Both the position numbers and the translations under genes were made by a program. This document shows positions 1 through 10,186 of a stretch of 64,000 bases of DNA, piece after piece. Source of the DNA: Alphaproteobacteria bacterium. GTDB taxonomy: Bacteria; Pseudomonadota; Alphaproteobacteria; Micavibrionales; Micavibrionaceae. The stretch covers positions 1,240,001 through 1,304,000 of the forward strand of contig JANQRF010000002.1 in the NCBI GenBank assembly GCA_028289285.1. Direction: 5' to 3'. The notes beneath the pieces are model-generated. The model was not told where the DNA came from and did not search any database. It saw only the letters and a program-made list of their open reading frames with translations. Position 1 is the first letter of the stretch. Each line of letters begins with the position of its first letter.

Positions 1-1737
1 AAGAAATTGGCTGCAAATGCAGACAAAATGAATAGGTTATATCCACATCTTATTGACGATCGCCTTAAGACTCTCCAAGAAGATCTAGATGAACTTCATA
101 GAAATACAAAACAAACAACATCCTATGTTCGTGTTTTTGCACAAACGCAAGCTCTGAATACGTATCAGGAAAACGTCGATCCACTTCAATTAAAAATAAG
201 ACTTAGGCTCGAAAATAAAAATCAGCGTATAACCGAAAAGGTAAACGCAACTCAGAATCTTCTTAAATCGCAAAGTAGCGATATCATAAGAATACGCAAT
301 ATCTCCTTCTTTATACTATCTCTTACATCAGTGCTTTTGATTATTTATCTGTGGCGTAATGCCATCGTGCCGATTGGAAAATTTACAAATTTCGTTAGCC
401 AAAACCCGCACACTCAAACAGGACAAGATACACCTTTCATACAAAGACCAGATGAAATTGGCGCCTTGGCCGTTGCTTTTGAAAAAATGATACACGCACG
501 TAATCAAGCAGAAGAAGAACTGAACCATCAAGCAATTGAACTCAGAAATGCACGCGATCAGGCGCAAGATGCTAGCCGGGCGAAAATGGAGTTTTTGGCC
601 AACATGAGCCATGAAATCCGTACACCTTTGAACGGAATTATGGGCATGGTACAGCTAATTAATATGGCAGAAATAGATGATAAGAATCAGAAAAAAATAT
701 CTGCTATTCTAAAATCTGCAGAACTGTTGCTGAAAATTGTCAATGACGTCCTAGATTTTTCAAAAATCGAAGCAAAGCAAATTATCCTTGAACGCACGAA
801 CATAGAAGCGCATGAAATTATTTCTATTACATGCGATTCTCTTGAACCTTTAGCGCAGCAAAAGAATCTGTCTTTCATAAAGGAAATAGATATCCCGGAA
901 GACTTAGTTCTCATTGGTGATCCGACCCGCTTAAAAAGTATTTTGAATAATTTAATAGGCAATGCCATTCGTTATACAGATGAGGGATCGGTCAGCGTGA
1001 AAGCACAAACGAGAATGCTTGAAGGTGGCAAGATTGAACTTGCTGTTGATATAGTAGATACAGGTTTAGGCATTTCTGAAGATGCAAAAAGAACTATCTT
1101 TGAAAAGTTTACACAGGCCGATACATCAACAACGCGCCGCTATGGCGGGACTGGTTTGGGATTGGCGATCACAAAAGAGCTGATCCAATTGATGCGCGGA
1201 ACGCTGAACCTTGAAAGCACGCCAGGAAAAGGGTCGACATTTTCAATTCACATTCCATTTGATACGCCTATAAAAGACAACAAAACACAAAGTCACTCTA
1301 TTGATTTAAATAAATCGAATAAATTTAATCTTGAGTCTTTTAAAATTCTGATCGCAGAAGACAATGAAATGAATCAAAATGTCATGATCGAGCTCTTCGA
1401 TCATATAGGCGTATCCGACTATGAAATTGTTAAAAACGGGCTCGAGGCTCTACAGGCTGTCAAAGAAAAGAATTATAATCTTATTTTTATGGACTGCCAT
1501 ATGCCTGAAATGAACGGATATGATAGCACTAAAGAAATTCGAAACTTACCGGATGAGATAAAAAGTAAAACGCCAATTATTGCCATGACTGGAGACGTCG
1601 TTCTGGATAATGATAAAAAATGCAAACAGGCCGGGATGAATGAATTTATCGCAAAACCTTTTAAGATTGAAGAAATTGAAACCATCATTGCCTCTTACGG
1701 CAAAAATGGTGGCCAAAACCACCAGGCGCAAGCCTAA
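1..1737 (+). CDS. hybrid sensor histidine kinase, 5' end cut by window
   Basis: Membrane two-component kinase with its own receiver domain. The reading frame is open from the first base, so the N-terminus lies outside. Seen in order (numbering from base 1): a charged helical, probably periplasmic stretch; one transmembrane helix near residues 100-118 ([17 protein letters not shown]); a HAMP-like linker and coiled coil to about 195; HisKA with the H-box [11 protein letters not shown], phospho-acceptor His204; HATPase_c with N-box, DTGLGI and [10 protein letters not shown]; then a C-terminal receiver with AEDNEMNQ, phospho-acceptor Asp498 in [11 protein letters not shown] and a KPF lysine motif. 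The signal is unknown. Its stop overlaps cysQ by 4 nt on the opposite strand. The first half is more AT-rich than the genes to its right. Kinase identity is firm; the ligand cannot be inferred. Confidence 0.93.
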   Translation, partial: KKLAANADKMNRLYPHLIDDRLKTLQEDLDELHRNTKQTTSYVRVFAQTQALNTYQENVDPLQLKIRLRLENKNQRITEKVNATQNLLKSQSSDIIRIRNISFFILSLTSVLLIIYLWRNAIVPIGKFTNFVSQNPHTQTGQDTPFIQRPDEIGALAVAFEKMIHARNQAEEELNHQAIELRNARDQAQDASRAKMEFLANMSHEIRTPLNGIMGMVQLINMAEIDDKNQKKISAILKSAELLLKIVNDVLDFSKIEAKQIILERTNIEAHEIISITCDSLEPLAQQKNLSFIKEIDIPEDLVLIGDPTRLKSILNNLIGNAIRYTDEGSVSVKAQTRMLEGGKIELAVDIVDTGLGISEDAKRTIFEKFTQADTSTTRRYGGTGLGLAITKELIQLMRGTLNLESTPGKGSTFSIHIPFDTPIKDNKTQSHSIDLNKSNKFNLESFKILIAEDNEMNQNVMIELFDHIGVSDYEIVKNGLEALQAVKEKNYNLIFMDCHMPEMNGYDSTKEIRNLPDEIKSKTPIIAMTGDVVLDNDKKCKQAGMNEFIAKPFKIEEIETIIASYGKNGGQNHQAQA

Positions 1738-2555
1738 AGCATACAGAGCATATCCTTACTTTTTGCCACAAAATCGGGATTTAAGAAATTAAGCACTTGC
1801 GGGTCATAAGTTAGAGATGAACCATCATCTTTCAAACTCAAAAGATCGCCTCCCGCCCCGCGCAAAACTGCATGGCCAGCAGCTGTATCCCATAAACAAG
1901 TTGGACCAAAACGTGGATAAAGGTCGGCCTTACCCGCCGCGATAGCGCAAATTTTTAATGAGCTTCCACGTTTTAAAATTTTTTGGACTTTATATTCTTG
2001 TAAATACGTATCCAGATCGTCCTGACTGCCGTGCGATTTACTGGACACAACAACAAGCCCTTCTTTTGGCACATCACGCGTTTTAATCGCTTTTTCCGTT
2101 TCCGTATCGTCATTATATTTTATGGCTGTCCCTTTTCCATGCGCGGCATAAAGTTCACCGCTCACAGGAGCATAAACAACACCCAGAATCGGCTCATAAT
2201 TATGAATGAGCGCGATATTCACCGTATATTCACTGCCGCCGGAGATAAATTCCTTCGTCCCGTCCAGCGCATCCACAAGCCAGAAATAATCCGTACCTTC
2301 TACATCCGGTGCGCGGCCTTCCGCCACAGCTTCCTCCCCGATGACAGGTATATCCGGTAAAGTTTCAATAAGTTTTTCGGTGATATATTTTTCCGCTTCC
2401 TTATCCGCGATCGTGACGGGAGAGCCGTCCCCCTTGGCCTGAGCCCCATCAAACCCGCTTTCATCAAAATATTTGAGCGTAATTTCCCCTGCCTCCAGCG
2501 CAATACGCCGCACGACATGACAGAGTGCTTTGGGGTGATTGAGCAATTTAGTCAT
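1734..2555 (-). CDS. cysQ: 3'(2'),5'-bisphosphate nucleotidase CysQ
   Basis: Inositol-monophosphatase-fold enzyme of 273 residues that hydrolyses PAP, the by-product of PAPS-dependent reactions, to AMP. Metal-binding motifs are visible: GEE at residues 73-75, the DALDGT loop at 95-100 (usual DPLDGT, with Ala for Pro) followed by KEFI typical of CysQ rather than plain inositol phosphatase, and WDTAAGHAVL near the C-terminus. It starts 4 nt after the cysN/C stop, so it is the last gene of the minus-strand sulfate activation block; PAPS maker and PAP remover are therefore transcribed together. An inositol phosphatase activity is the alternative, but the neighbours favour CysQ. Confidence 0.92.
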   Translation of the reverse strand: MTKLLNHPKALCHVVRRIALEAGEITLKYFDESGFDGAQAKGDGSPVTIADKEAEKYITEKLIETLPDIPVIGEEAVAEGRAPDVEGTDYFWLVDALDGTKEFISGGSEYTVNIALIHNYEPILGVVYAPVSGELYAAHGKGTAIKYNDDTETEKAIKTRDVPKEGLVVVSSKSHGSQDDLDTYLQEYKVQKILKRGSSLKICAIAAGKADLYPRFGPTCLWDTAAGHAVLRGAGGDLLSLKDDGSSLTYDPQVLNFLNPDFVAKSKDMLCML

Positions 2556-2558
2556 ATG

Positions 2559-4478
2559 TTATCCGCTCACGGAAAGAATTTTTTCAGGTTTTATATTGCC
2601 GTCTTCTTTGCCTTTTCCGGCGCTGACATGATCTTCAATATAAGAGACGATTTGCTGAACGCAGGTTTCGATATCATGATTTTGTGTATCGACCACCAGG
2701 TCGGGATTATCCGGCGCTTCATAGGGAGAATCAATTCCTGTAAAATCTTTAATCTGTCCGGCACGCGCCTTTTTATAAAGCCCTTTTATATCCCGGGATT
2801 CACAGGTTTCCAGATCGGCTTTGATGTAAATTTCATGAAAGCGCTCCGGCGCTGCGCCGCGCGCACGGTCTCGGTCGACCTGGAATGGTGAAATAAATGC
2901 CGTTAAAACCACAAGCCCGGAATCGGCCTGCAGCGCAGCGACCTCTCCAACCCGGCGGATATTTTCCGTGCGATCTTCAGCCGAAAAGCCAAGATCACTA
3001 TTGAGGCCGTGACGGACATTATCCCCATCAAGCACATAGGTATTATAACCCCGCTCAAATAAATCTTTTTCAACTGCCATGGCCAAGGTTGATTTTCCGG
3101 CGCCTGACAATCCTGTAAACCAAAACACCGCGCCGCTATGCCCATAGCGCTCCTGGCGCATTTTCTGGGTCACCAGGTAATTCACGCTGAAAATATTTTC
3201 TGATTTTGGTGTGAGCGAAACACGCTGGTCCTGACACCCCTGCATGGAAATCATGCCGCCACCTACAAGCGAGTCTTTATCATATAAAACCACCCGGCCC
3301 ATCCGCGCATTCTCCATGTAAGGATCGATCGGGATCATCTGCCGCGCGCGCAATGTCACTTCACACATCCTGTTCCGCTCAACCTGCGCAGCCTCTTCAG
3401 AGGCCAGCGATTCCGTATCAATGACACGCTCAATAGATTGCACCGTGACTTTTGTCACCATCGTGCCGATCCGGGCCGTATAACTATTGCCCACGCTCAG
3501 CGCTTTATTCGACAGCCAGAATAATCCCGCCTTAAAAACATTAGAGAGCATCGGCAGATTTTGCGTATGACTTCCAATATGTCCGCGCTCGACAAAAATT
3601 TTCTGATCCAGCGTCACCCCGACAGACTCGCCTGCACGCACCTCCTGCGGCGCTTCACTCTCCGGCCAGCTTTCAATAGACGTAACTTTTGCCTGCTCAT
3701 TCGTTGGAGAGAAAAACAGCGTATCCCCCACTTTCAAAGAGCCCGTTTCAATCCGCCCGACCAGAATGCGTTTTTCCTCAAACCGGTACACATCCTGCAC
3801 GGCAAAGCGCAATGGTGCTGCCATATCCGCCGCTTTCGGATCAAAACTGTCCAATACACCAATCAGATTGCGGCCCGTATACCAATCCATTTTGTCACTT
3901 CCGCGCGCGATCATATCGCCTTCGCGCGCACTGATCGGCACAACAAAAGAGGCATGCAAGCCGATGGAGGCCAGATAATCTTTCACATCTTTGGAAACAG
4001 CATCAAAATTTTCCGAAGAATAATTTGTTTTATCAATCTTGTTGATGACAACAGCGATCTGCTCAATACCAAGCATTTTTAAAAGATAGGCATGGCGGCG
4101 GGTTTGTTCCTGAACCCCTTCAGCCGCATCCACCACCAAAATCGCCGCATCCGCTTCCGCCGCACCGGAGATCATGTTTTTCAGAAATTCGCGGTGGCCC
4201 GGCGCATCAATAATCACACAATCACGCATCTCGCTTTGAAAGCGGATTTGCGTTGTATCAATCGTCACCGCCTGGTCGCGCTCGGCCTGAAAGGCATCCA
4301 GCACAAACGACCACTCAAACGGCACACCGCGCGCCTTGCAGCTTGCCTCAATCTCTTCCATCTTCCCATCCGGAAGAGAGTCCGTGTCATGCAATAACCG
4401 GCCGATCAGGGTGGATTTTCCATGATCCACATGCCCGACAATGACAACACGAAGCGTTTGAGTGTTTTGTTTCATCAA
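2559..4478 (-). CDS. cysNC: bifunctional sulfate adenylyltransferase subunit 1 / APS kinase (CysN/C)
   Basis: Fusion of the GTPase subunit of ATP sulfurylase with APS kinase, 639 residues, as in NodQ. N-terminal elongation-factor-like GTPase: G1 GHVDHGKST at 15-23, DAPGH at 91-95, NKID at 146-149, then beta-barrel domains. C-terminal kinase from about 452: P-loop GLSGAGKS at 456-463 and [10 protein letters not shown]. With CysD it turns sulfate and ATP into APS, and the kinase half phosphorylates APS to PAPS. The product is cytoplasmic. It lies between the S51-type peptidase gene (1 nt away) and cysQ. Two Met codons begin the frame; either could be used. Family and both activities are well supported. 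Confidence 0.95.
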   Translation of the reverse strand: MMKQNTQTLRVVIVGHVDHGKSTLIGRLLHDTDSLPDGKMEEIEASCKARGVPFEWSFVLDAFQAERDQAVTIDTTQIRFQSEMRDCVIIDAPGHREFLKNMISGAAEADAAILVVDAAEGVQEQTRRHAYLLKMLGIEQIAVVINKIDKTNYSSENFDAVSKDVKDYLASIGLHASFVVPISAREGDMIARGSDKMDWYTGRNLIGVLDSFDPKAADMAAPLRFAVQDVYRFEEKRILVGRIETGSLKVGDTLFFSPTNEQAKVTSIESWPESEAPQEVRAGESVGVTLDQKIFVERGHIGSHTQNLPMLSNVFKAGLFWLSNKALSVGNSYTARIGTMVTKVTVQSIERVIDTESLASEEAAQVERNRMCEVTLRARQMIPIDPYMENARMGRVVLYDKDSLVGGGMISMQGCQDQRVSLTPKSENIFSVNYLVTQKMRQERYGHSGAVFWFTGLSGAGKSTLAMAVEKDLFERGYNTYVLDGDNVRHGLNSDLGFSAEDRTENIRRVGEVAALQADSGLVVLTAFISPFQVDRDRARGAAPERFHEIYIKADLETCESRDIKGLYKKARAGQIKDFTGIDSPYEAPDNPDLVVDTQNHDIETCVQQIVSYIEDHVSAGKGKEDGNIKPEKILSVSG

Positions 4479-4479
4479 T

Positions 4480-5091
4480 CTAATAAATCTCTATAAAATT
4501 ATCCTGAATATGTAAGGCCTGATCGTCCCGCAGGCCAATAATTTTCTGGTTTTTTGATTTAAGGTTGGAAACGATTGCCAGCGCTTTAGGGCCGTATTTT
4601 GCATGATCAATATGCGGCATCACCAAAAAATCTACAAGCGCCATTGCTCCATATCCATCCGGAGTCCCCCGGCTGGCATCATCCATATCTTCAATAAAGT
4701 CTATGCGTGGACCGGCAACAACGGCACCGGCACTACAACCAAAATAATAGCATCCCTGATCCAGCTTTTCTTTCAATACCGCCGCAAAACCAGATTTTTG
4801 AATATGTTCCAAAAGATAATAGGTATTACCGCCTGTGACATAAATAATATCAGCATCCTGCATAGCCGTCTCTGTTTCATCTTGAGACTTCCCAGCGATA
4901 TCAAATGAAGAAAAATGCGCTGCACGCTTCTTGATTTGCTCCATTTCCGGTTCAAGCCAGTCACGATTATCCTGCCCATAGGCTGCTGTCGGAATGCAGA
5001 CAACATTTTTGGATGATAAGGATAGACCTGAAACTATCTCTATTTTATCTCCGAAATCATCAAATGTTGATGCAAGCAATAAATTTTTCAT
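4480..5091 (-). CDS. peptidase S51 / PepE-like protein
   Basis: 203-residue class I glutamine-amidotransferase-fold protein resembling dipeptidase E (PepE). The nucleophile elbow GCSAGA with a Ser is present, after [11 protein letters not shown], and a histidine in [10 protein letters not shown] fits the second catalytic residue. PepE cleaves Asp-X dipeptides in the cytoplasm; here the substrate is unknown. It sits inside the sulfate activation block, 1 nt upstream of cysN/C, and its start overlaps the stop of the GNAT gene by 4 nt, so it must be co-transcribed. A role in sulfate metabolism is not implied by the fold. Confidence is good for the family and low for function. Confidence 0.8.
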   Translation of the reverse strand: MKNLLLASTFDDFGDKIEIVSGLSLSSKNVVCIPTAAYGQDNRDWLEPEMEQIKKRAAHFSSFDIAGKSQDETETAMQDADIIYVTGGNTYYLLEHIQKSGFAAVLKEKLDQGCYYFGCSAGAVVAGPRIDFIEDMDDASRGTPDGYGAMALVDFLVMPHIDHAKYGPKALAIVSNLKSKNQKIIGLRDDQALHIQDNFIEIY

Positions 5092-5582
5092 TTCAAAAAC
5101 TTCACCATATGGACTTCATCGTAATATTGGCCATCTATTTTAAGTGCCTTTTCTTCAACTGCCCATTGTATAAACCCTGCTTTTTCATATGTTTTTTGGG
5201 CAGGCTTATTTCCAACAACAACGCATGTTTGAATAAGATCAATATCGTTTGGCAGACTATCTAAAACAGCCTGCGTCAGCTCAAAACTCAAACCCCGTCC
5301 TCGTTCTTCCGGAGTGATATACACACCCCATAAAAATGCTTTGTGCCGGACCTTTGATCTGTCTGTAACAAACCATCCTGCAGTGCCGATAAGCTTACTG
5401 CTTGAAAACGCACCAAACAGAGGATTGGCTATTATTCTGTCTTCATAAAATTTCAAATTTGCTGCGTTTGCTTCTTCATAAGTATCGCCAAATGCTTCAG
5501 GCGTATCCTCAAGCATTTCAAGACGGATCGCCTTATAAGCTTGCGCATCTTCTTTTTGAAGTTGTTTAATTTGAATACTCAT
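5088..5582 (-). CDS. GNAT family N-acetyltransferase
   Basis: 164-residue GCN5-related acetyltransferase. The acetyl-CoA pyrophosphate loop is visible as GVYITPEERGRGLSFEL (motif A, R/Q-x-x-G-x-G/R type), followed by the usual helix and a C-terminal beta pair with NKPAQKTYEKAGF, typical of RimI-like small-molecule or protein acetyltransferases. It lies between cysD (4 nt upstream) and the PepE-like gene (4 nt overlap downstream) on the minus strand. The substrate cannot be inferred. Confidence 0.85.
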   Translation of the reverse strand: MSIQIKQLQKEDAQAYKAIRLEMLEDTPEAFGDTYEEANAANLKFYEDRIIANPLFGAFSSSKLIGTAGWFVTDRSKVRHKAFLWGVYITPEERGRGLSFELTQAVLDSLPNDIDLIQTCVVVGNKPAQKTYEKAGFIQWAVEEKALKIDGQYYDEVHMVKFLK

Positions 5583-5586
5583 AGGA

Positions 5587-6390
5587 TCACATATAGCCCT
5601 GCGATCTTAGCCGCTCAAAACTATCTTCCGTTTCTTTATCCATCGCGCGGCCGGCCCGTTCAGATGTTTTAGTCGTTTCAAGCTCGGCGATAATTTCATC
5701 AATATTGGATGCCGTACTGTCCACCGGGAAGGTAATATTTTTCTCTCCCAATGACCGATACCGTTTTCCATCCCGTGCAAAATACAAATCACAGACCGGA
5801 ATGTTTTGGTCTTGCGTATAGCGCCAGATATCAATCTCACTCCAGGCCAAAATTGGATGAATACGCAAATGACACCCTTCCGGCACAGTGGTTTTATATT
5901 GATCCCAAAATTCGGCAGGCTGATCCTTGAAATCCCAGCTTCCATCCAGTGAGCGCGGGGAAAAGACCCGCTCTTTTGCTCGCAAACCCTGCTCATCACG
6001 CCGGATTCCACAGAAAATCCCTTTACATTTTTTCTCCGCGAGAAGCGTTTTTAACCCTTCGGTTTTACGCATTGCTGCGCGCGTGGCAGGCGGCAGGTCC
6101 TGGTCCATCTCCTCTTCCGGCGGGCAGGGATGATTAATAACCTCCAGGTCCCAGTCTTTGGTCAGCTTGTCCCGAAAGGCGTACACCTCGTCCATTTCCT
6201 GCTCCGTATCCAGCAGCACAAGCGGAAACGGCACGCGCCCGAAAAAGGCTTTACGCACGAGCCACAGCATCGCTGTTGAATCCTTGCCGATCGACCAGAG
6301 CATCGCCAGGGGCTCCACGGACGCATAGGCTTCGCGGATAATGTAGATTGATTTCGATTCAAGATCTTTGAGATAGGACTCCATGCGCAA
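5587..6390 (-). CDS. cysD: sulfate adenylyltransferase subunit 2 (CysD), short form
   Basis: ATP-binding subunit of ATP sulfurylase, PAPS-reductase-like PP-loop fold. The PP-loop WSIGKDSTAML is present near residues 32-42, followed by LLDTEQEMDEVY, KTEGLK, GIRRDEQGLRAKER and the C-terminal TSERAGRAMD...RSQGYM that is characteristic of CysD. At 267 residues it is about 35 shorter than the Escherichia coli form, the loss lying in the middle and in the region before VDSTASN. It works with the CysN half of cysN/C, from which it is separated here by two unrelated genes, an unusual arrangement. First gene of sulfate activation, 11 nt after the DMT transporter. Confidence 0.92.
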   Translation of the reverse strand: MRMESYLKDLESKSIYIIREAYASVEPLAMLWSIGKDSTAMLWLVRKAFFGRVPFPLVLLDTEQEMDEVYAFRDKLTKDWDLEVINHPCPPEEEMDQDLPPATRAAMRKTEGLKTLLAEKKCKGIFCGIRRDEQGLRAKERVFSPRSLDGSWDFKDQPAEFWDQYKTTVPEGCHLRIHPILAWSEIDIWRYTQDQNIPVCDLYFARDGKRYRSLGEKNITFPVDSTASNIDEIIAELETTKTSERAGRAMDKETEDSFERLRSQGYM

Positions 6391-6401
6391 ACTTTACGGC
6401 T

Positions 6402-7250
6402 TTACAAAAACAGAAGCAACAGGAAGCCCATGGAGAGCAGCCCCCAAAGCGCCTGCTCCTTCCAGCCACGTTCCCCCCAGATCAGGGCGCTTAAAACCAG
6501 TACTATAGGAATAGTGGACGCCTGTGCACTCAACACAACACTCATCGGTAAAATGCTGACCATGAGGTAAAATTTAAGCATTTCTGATACCGCGAACGTA
6601 CCACCTGCCAAAACCGATCCAATATTCAAAAAAGCCGCTTTCCAGATATTAAAACAACGGCTTGCCACAAGACCGGTTACAAGCATGGTCATATTAGACA
6701 AAATAAGAAGAAGAAACCAGTTTGTATGCGTTAAAATAATTTGGTCAATGACGGCCAAAATTATCGTCAACATAACCAGTTTTATAAAAAGGCCTTTACC
6801 ATGAAATGAAAGCTCTCGCATATGCCCATACATAAAAAAAGAAAAGGCAATCACGCACAATCCCAAAACAGCAATCCATTCTTTAACAGCAAGATCTTCT
6901 CCCAGAAAACTATTAAAAATTGCAATAAGCCCCAGCGAAAGCGGGAAAATAAAACTCGACGCTGACAGGCTTTTTTCAATGAGATTCTGATTTTTCAGAA
7001 CGCCCCACCACATAAAAACACCCTTCAATATGCACAAAAACAAGATAAAAACGTATTGTTTTAAATCTTCCAAGCCGGTCAACAAAAGCTCGCCGTAAAA
7101 CGGGAAAGCAACAATAGTTCCTAAAAGCACCCATAAAGGTGTAAAAATGGGAGCTGTTTGATGATTCAGAGTGAGACTGGCACGCTTATAAAAGACGGAT
7201 GCTAGAATGCTCAGAAGAACAAGCATTGCGAGCAAAATGTAAGGCGTCAC
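6402..7250 (-). CDS. DMT/EamA-like multi-spanning permease
   Basis: Integral membrane protein of 282 residues with about ten hydrophobic helices, two-fold repeated as in drug/metabolite transporters, ending in WGERGWKEQALWGLLSMGFLLL. I place the start at a GTG at 7248-7250, four bases after the ugd stop, giving VTPYILLAMLVLL; the frame stays open further upstream inside ugd, but that extension is charged and non-hydrophobic and looks like an antisense-free artefact. It lies between ugd and cysD on one strand. Substrate unknown. Confidence 0.72.
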   Translation of the reverse strand: MTPYILLAMLVLLSILASVFYKRASLTLNHQTAPIFTPLWVLLGTIVAFPFYGELLLTGLEDLKQYVFILFLCILKGVFMWWGVLKNQNLIEKSLSASSFIFPLSLGLIAIFNSFLGEDLAVKEWIAVLGLCVIAFSFFMYGHMRELSFHGKGLFIKLVMLTIILAVIDQIILTHTNWFLLLILSNMTMLVTGLVASRCFNIWKAAFLNIGSVLAGGTFAVSEMLKFYLMVSILPMSVVLSAQASTIPIVLVLSALIWGERGWKEQALWGLLSMGFLLLLFL

Positions 7251-7254
7251 GAAT

Positions 7255-8601
7255 CTATGCTTCTTTGACGGCCTTGAGATTGGCCGCAGGCTCCACCTCC
7301 CGCCGTCCGACGGAAACATAATGAAAGTCTTTGTCTTCCATGTCGGCAACCTTGTAGATATTGCGCAAATCCACGAGGCGTTTTTGAGCCATTTGTTCAC
7401 CTAACCTGTCTAGATCAAGCTGGCGGTATTCATTCCATTCGGTAAGAATCACAACCGCATCGGCATCAATGGCGACATCATAAAGGTCTTTAGCCCATCT
7501 AACATCTTCCAGATGTTCCGCCGCCTCTTTCATTGCTGCAGGATCGTGGGCAATAATCTCCGCCCCATATTCCTGAAGAATTGGAATGACGACAAGTGAC
7601 GGCGCCTCGCGCACGTCATCCGTATTGGGTTTAAAAGATACCCCCAAAATACCGATCTTTTTCCCATCCACAGACCCACCGCAGGCATCCATGACTTTCT
7701 GCGCCATCTGCTGTTGGCGGTCGGCATTAATCTCAACTACATTTTCAACGATACGCTGCGGCGCGTTATATTTTCTTCCAATCTGCGCGAGCGCTTTGGT
7801 ATCTTTTGGAAAACAGGAACCACCATAGCCCGGCCCGGCATGAAGAAACTTCGATCCGATCCGGCCATCCAGCCCCATCGCCCGGGCAACCACTTGTACA
7901 TCCCCGCCGGCTTTTTCACACAGATTGGCGACCTCATTAATAAAAGAAATCTTGGTCGCCAAAAATGCGTTCGCTGCATATTTGATAATCTCTGCTGTTT
8001 CGGGCGCAGTCACAACCATCGGTGTTTCATTAATATAAAGCGGCCGATATAAAGCGCGCATGACTTCTTCAGCGCGCTCACTTTCCACACCGATCACAAC
8101 CCGGTCGGGCCTCATGAAATCATTGATCGCGGCACCTTCGCGCAAAAATTCAGGGTTTGAACAGATATCAAAATCGGCATCAGGCCGTTCTTTTTTGATC
8201 ACTTCATAAACTTCACGGGCCGTACCAACAGGTACCGTCGATTTATTGACAACCACCGTGTAGCCTTCCAGCGCAGCTGCAATCTCCTTGGCCGCGGCAT
8301 AGACATATCTGAGATCCGCATCGCGCGTAAAGCGCCGGGACGGCGTGCCGACTGCGATAAAAACCGCATCTGCTTGTTTAACAGCATCGGCCAAATCGCC
8401 TGTAAAATTTAGCCGCCCGGCCTCAACCTGTTTATTCACCAGATCTTCCAGACCAGGTTCATAGATCGGGATTTCACCGCGTTTCAAACGGGTGATTTTC
8501 TCCTCATCCTTATCAACACAGATCACATCCGTGCCAAATTCTGCAAAGCAGGCTCCTGAAACCAGCCCGACATAGCCTGTGCCAACAACTGCAATACGCA
8601 T
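7255..8601 (-). CDS. ugd: UDP-glucose 6-dehydrogenase
   Basis: 448-residue NAD-dependent enzyme oxidising UDP-glucose to UDP-glucuronate, precursor of acidic surface polysaccharides. Rossmann motif GTGYVGLVSGACFAEFG at residues 7-23; EYAANAF-type central helix as IIKYAANAF; catalytic cysteine in GPGYGGSCFPKDT; C-terminal UDP-binding domain with GVSFKPNTDDVREAPS. Length is normal for the family. First gene of the minus-strand block that continues into sulfate activation, which suggests a link between glucuronate-containing glycan and sulfation (inference). Confidence 0.95.
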   Translation of the reverse strand: MRIAVVGTGYVGLVSGACFAEFGTDVICVDKDEEKITRLKRGEIPIYEPGLEDLVNKQVEAGRLNFTGDLADAVKQADAVFIAVGTPSRRFTRDADLRYVYAAAKEIAAALEGYTVVVNKSTVPVGTAREVYEVIKKERPDADFDICSNPEFLREGAAINDFMRPDRVVIGVESERAEEVMRALYRPLYINETPMVVTAPETAEIIKYAANAFLATKISFINEVANLCEKAGGDVQVVARAMGLDGRIGSKFLHAGPGYGGSCFPKDTKALAQIGRKYNAPQRIVENVVEINADRQQQMAQKVMDACGGSVDGKKIGILGVSFKPNTDDVREAPSLVVIPILQEYGAEIIAHDPAAMKEAAEHLEDVRWAKDLYDVAIDADAVVILTEWNEYRQLDLDRLGEQMAQKRLVDLRNIYKVADMEDKDFHYVSVGRREVEPAANLKAVKEA

Positions 8602-8684
8602 CTTTCACTCCTTCAAGACTCGTCTGTAACGCTACTAAATAGGCTTTAACCGCCCGGAGCAAGCCTTTTTAAGCGGATCAAAGA

Positions 8685-8714
8685 TTGCGCTTGGCGGCAG
8701 AAAACGTTTATATA
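8685..8714 (+). promoter_or_regulatory. candidate sigma-70-type promoter for the SapC gene
   Basis: TTGCGC at 8685-8690 and TATATA at 8709-8714, spacing 18, about 45 nt before the SapC start codon in the 156-nt gap between the divergent ugd and SapC genes. Only pattern matching supports it. Confidence 0.4.
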
Positions 8715-8757
8715 GGAGCAGAATTTTTAAAGCTCTTAACAGTAAAGGGAAAAACCC

Positions 8758-9534
8758 ATGGCAAAGAACACTGCACCAGAAGAAGATGGCGGCCCCAATT
8801 CACCCCAGAGTCAGCCAATGCCTCTCTTCTACAATAAGCCAACACCGCTCGATGCAAAGGCGCATGCAAAAAAGGGTCTTGTCGATAATTTCGGGCTGGG
8901 CTTTACAAATGGCGTGAATGCCGTGCCAATCAACCTGATTGAAATGCCGCAAATCTGCCATTTCTACCCGATCGCCTTTTCCCCGGATGAAAATGCAACG
9001 CCGGTTGCCGTGCTGGGCGTGCGTGATAATGAAAATCTGTTTTTAAATGACAAAAACGAATGGGAAGACAATACCTATATCCCGGCCTATATCCGCCGCT
9101 ACCCGTTCATCTTTTCCGAAGTGCCCGGCAATGACCAGCTTTCTTTGTGCGTAGATATGATTGACGGCGTCGTGGAAGAGGGCGGCGAACAGCCTTTCTT
9201 TACCGAAGACGGCAAGCCATCCCCGCTGTCAGAGAATGCACTTGAATTCTGCAAATCCTATCATGCTGCCGCGCAGCAAACGATCGCCTTTAGTAAAGCG
9301 CTGGCCGATAGCGGCCTTTTGGTAGAGCGTCAGGCGGAGATCAACGTCAAGGACGGCCAGCGTATCAGCTTTGCCGGTTTCCGGATTATTGATGAGAAAA
9401 AACTCTCTGAACTGGATGACAAGGTGTTCCTCGACTGGCGGACGAAAGGCTGGCTGCCGTTCATTTATGCACATCTTTTCTCCGGGGCGCAGTGGCAAAG
9501 ATTGACGCAGCTGTTAAATGCGCGTATGAAATAA
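8758..9534 (+). CDS. SapC family protein
   Basis: 258-residue protein matching the SapC family (the Campylobacter surface-array-associated SapC name; the real function is uncertain). Characteristic parts are visible: MPLFYNKPTPLD near the start, YPIAFSPDENATPVAVLGVR, NENLFLNDKNEWEDNTYIPAYIRRYPFIF and LCVDMID. No signal peptide or membrane helix, so it looks cytoplasmic. A good ribosome site AAAGGGA precedes the ATG. A gene for a small DNA-binding coiled-coil protein follows by 52 nt on the same strand and may be co-transcribed. Confidence 0.85.
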   Translation: MAKNTAPEEDGGPNSPQSQPMPLFYNKPTPLDAKAHAKKGLVDNFGLGFTNGVNAVPINLIEMPQICHFYPIAFSPDENATPVAVLGVRDNENLFLNDKNEWEDNTYIPAYIRRYPFIFSEVPGNDQLSLCVDMIDGVVEEGGEQPFFTEDGKPSPLSENALEFCKSYHAAAQQTIAFSKALADSGLLVERQAEINVKDGQRISFAGFRIIDEKKLSELDDKVFLDWRTKGWLPFIYAHLFSGAQWQRLTQLLNARMK

Positions 9535-9586
9535 CTATTCATAATACTTGAATATGTGTGTGAGAAACATTTAAGGAGTACCTGCC

Positions 9587-10180
9587 ATGGCTAAAGTTGG
9601 GGCACAGCGGGCAGCAGAGCTGACCGGAAAATCAAAATCCACCATCCAGCGCGCGATGAATAGCGGCAAGCTGTCTTATGAGCTGGATGCAAATAACCGC
9701 CGTATTATTGACGTGTCCGAACTGGACCGCGTCTTTGGTCTTGAAAGCCAAGGTGCGCCGAAGACGGAAGCACCTGCAAGTGCAAGCGTTGAGACAGAGC
9801 TTCAACGCGCCTCTGAAATGATTGAGATGGAGCGCATGAAGATGAAAGTCAAAATGCTTGAAGACCAGCTAGCCATGACGGAAGAGCGTCTTGACGACAT
9901 GACATCCCAGCGTGATATGTGGCAAAAGCAGGCACAGCAGGTTCTGCTCACCAGCCAGTATTCACAGCAACAGGCTGAAGAGCTCAAAGCCGAGCTCAAA
10001 GAACGCGATGAGCGTGCCAAGGCCCAGCGCCAGAAAATGATGGAAGAGCGCATGAAACGCATGCAGGGTCAGAACCAGAATGCCCCGGCCAAAGAACCTG
10101 AAAACAAAAATTTCCAGTCTTTGTGGAAACGCATCAAAGGCGATAAGGGCACCAAAGCCGCCAAAACCAAAGCGGCCTGA
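9587..10180 (+). CDS. helix-turn-helix plus coiled-coil protein
   Basis: 197 residues. Residues 1-52 form a MerR/excisionase-like winged helix (RAAELTGKSKSTIQRAMNSG, then a beta-wing and VSELDRVFGL). A long charged coiled coil follows from about 68 to 158 with many Glu, Lys, Met and Gln, and a basic tail rich in Lys and Ala. Proteins with this layout occur in alphaproteobacterial chromosomes and plasmids, usually without an assigned role; DNA binding and oligomerisation are the reasonable inferences. A strong AAGGAG ribosome site stands before the ATG. It is convergent with the AlkB-like gene, 6 nt apart. Confidence 0.8.
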   Translation: MAKVGAQRAAELTGKSKSTIQRAMNSGKLSYELDANNRRIIDVSELDRVFGLESQGAPKTEAPASASVETELQRASEMIEMERMKMKVKMLEDQLAMTEERLDDMTSQRDMWQKQAQQVLLTSQYSQQQAEELKAELKERDERAKAQRQKMMEERMKRMQGQNQNAPAKEPENKNFQSLWKRIKGDKGTKAAKTKAA

Positions 10181-10186
10181 ATATTT

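Noticed and set aside
7251..7400. Longer N-terminus of the DMT permease inside ugd
   Set aside because: The added 50 residues are polar, lie over the conserved ugd end, and a GTG 4 nt after the ugd stop starts directly on the first membrane helix.
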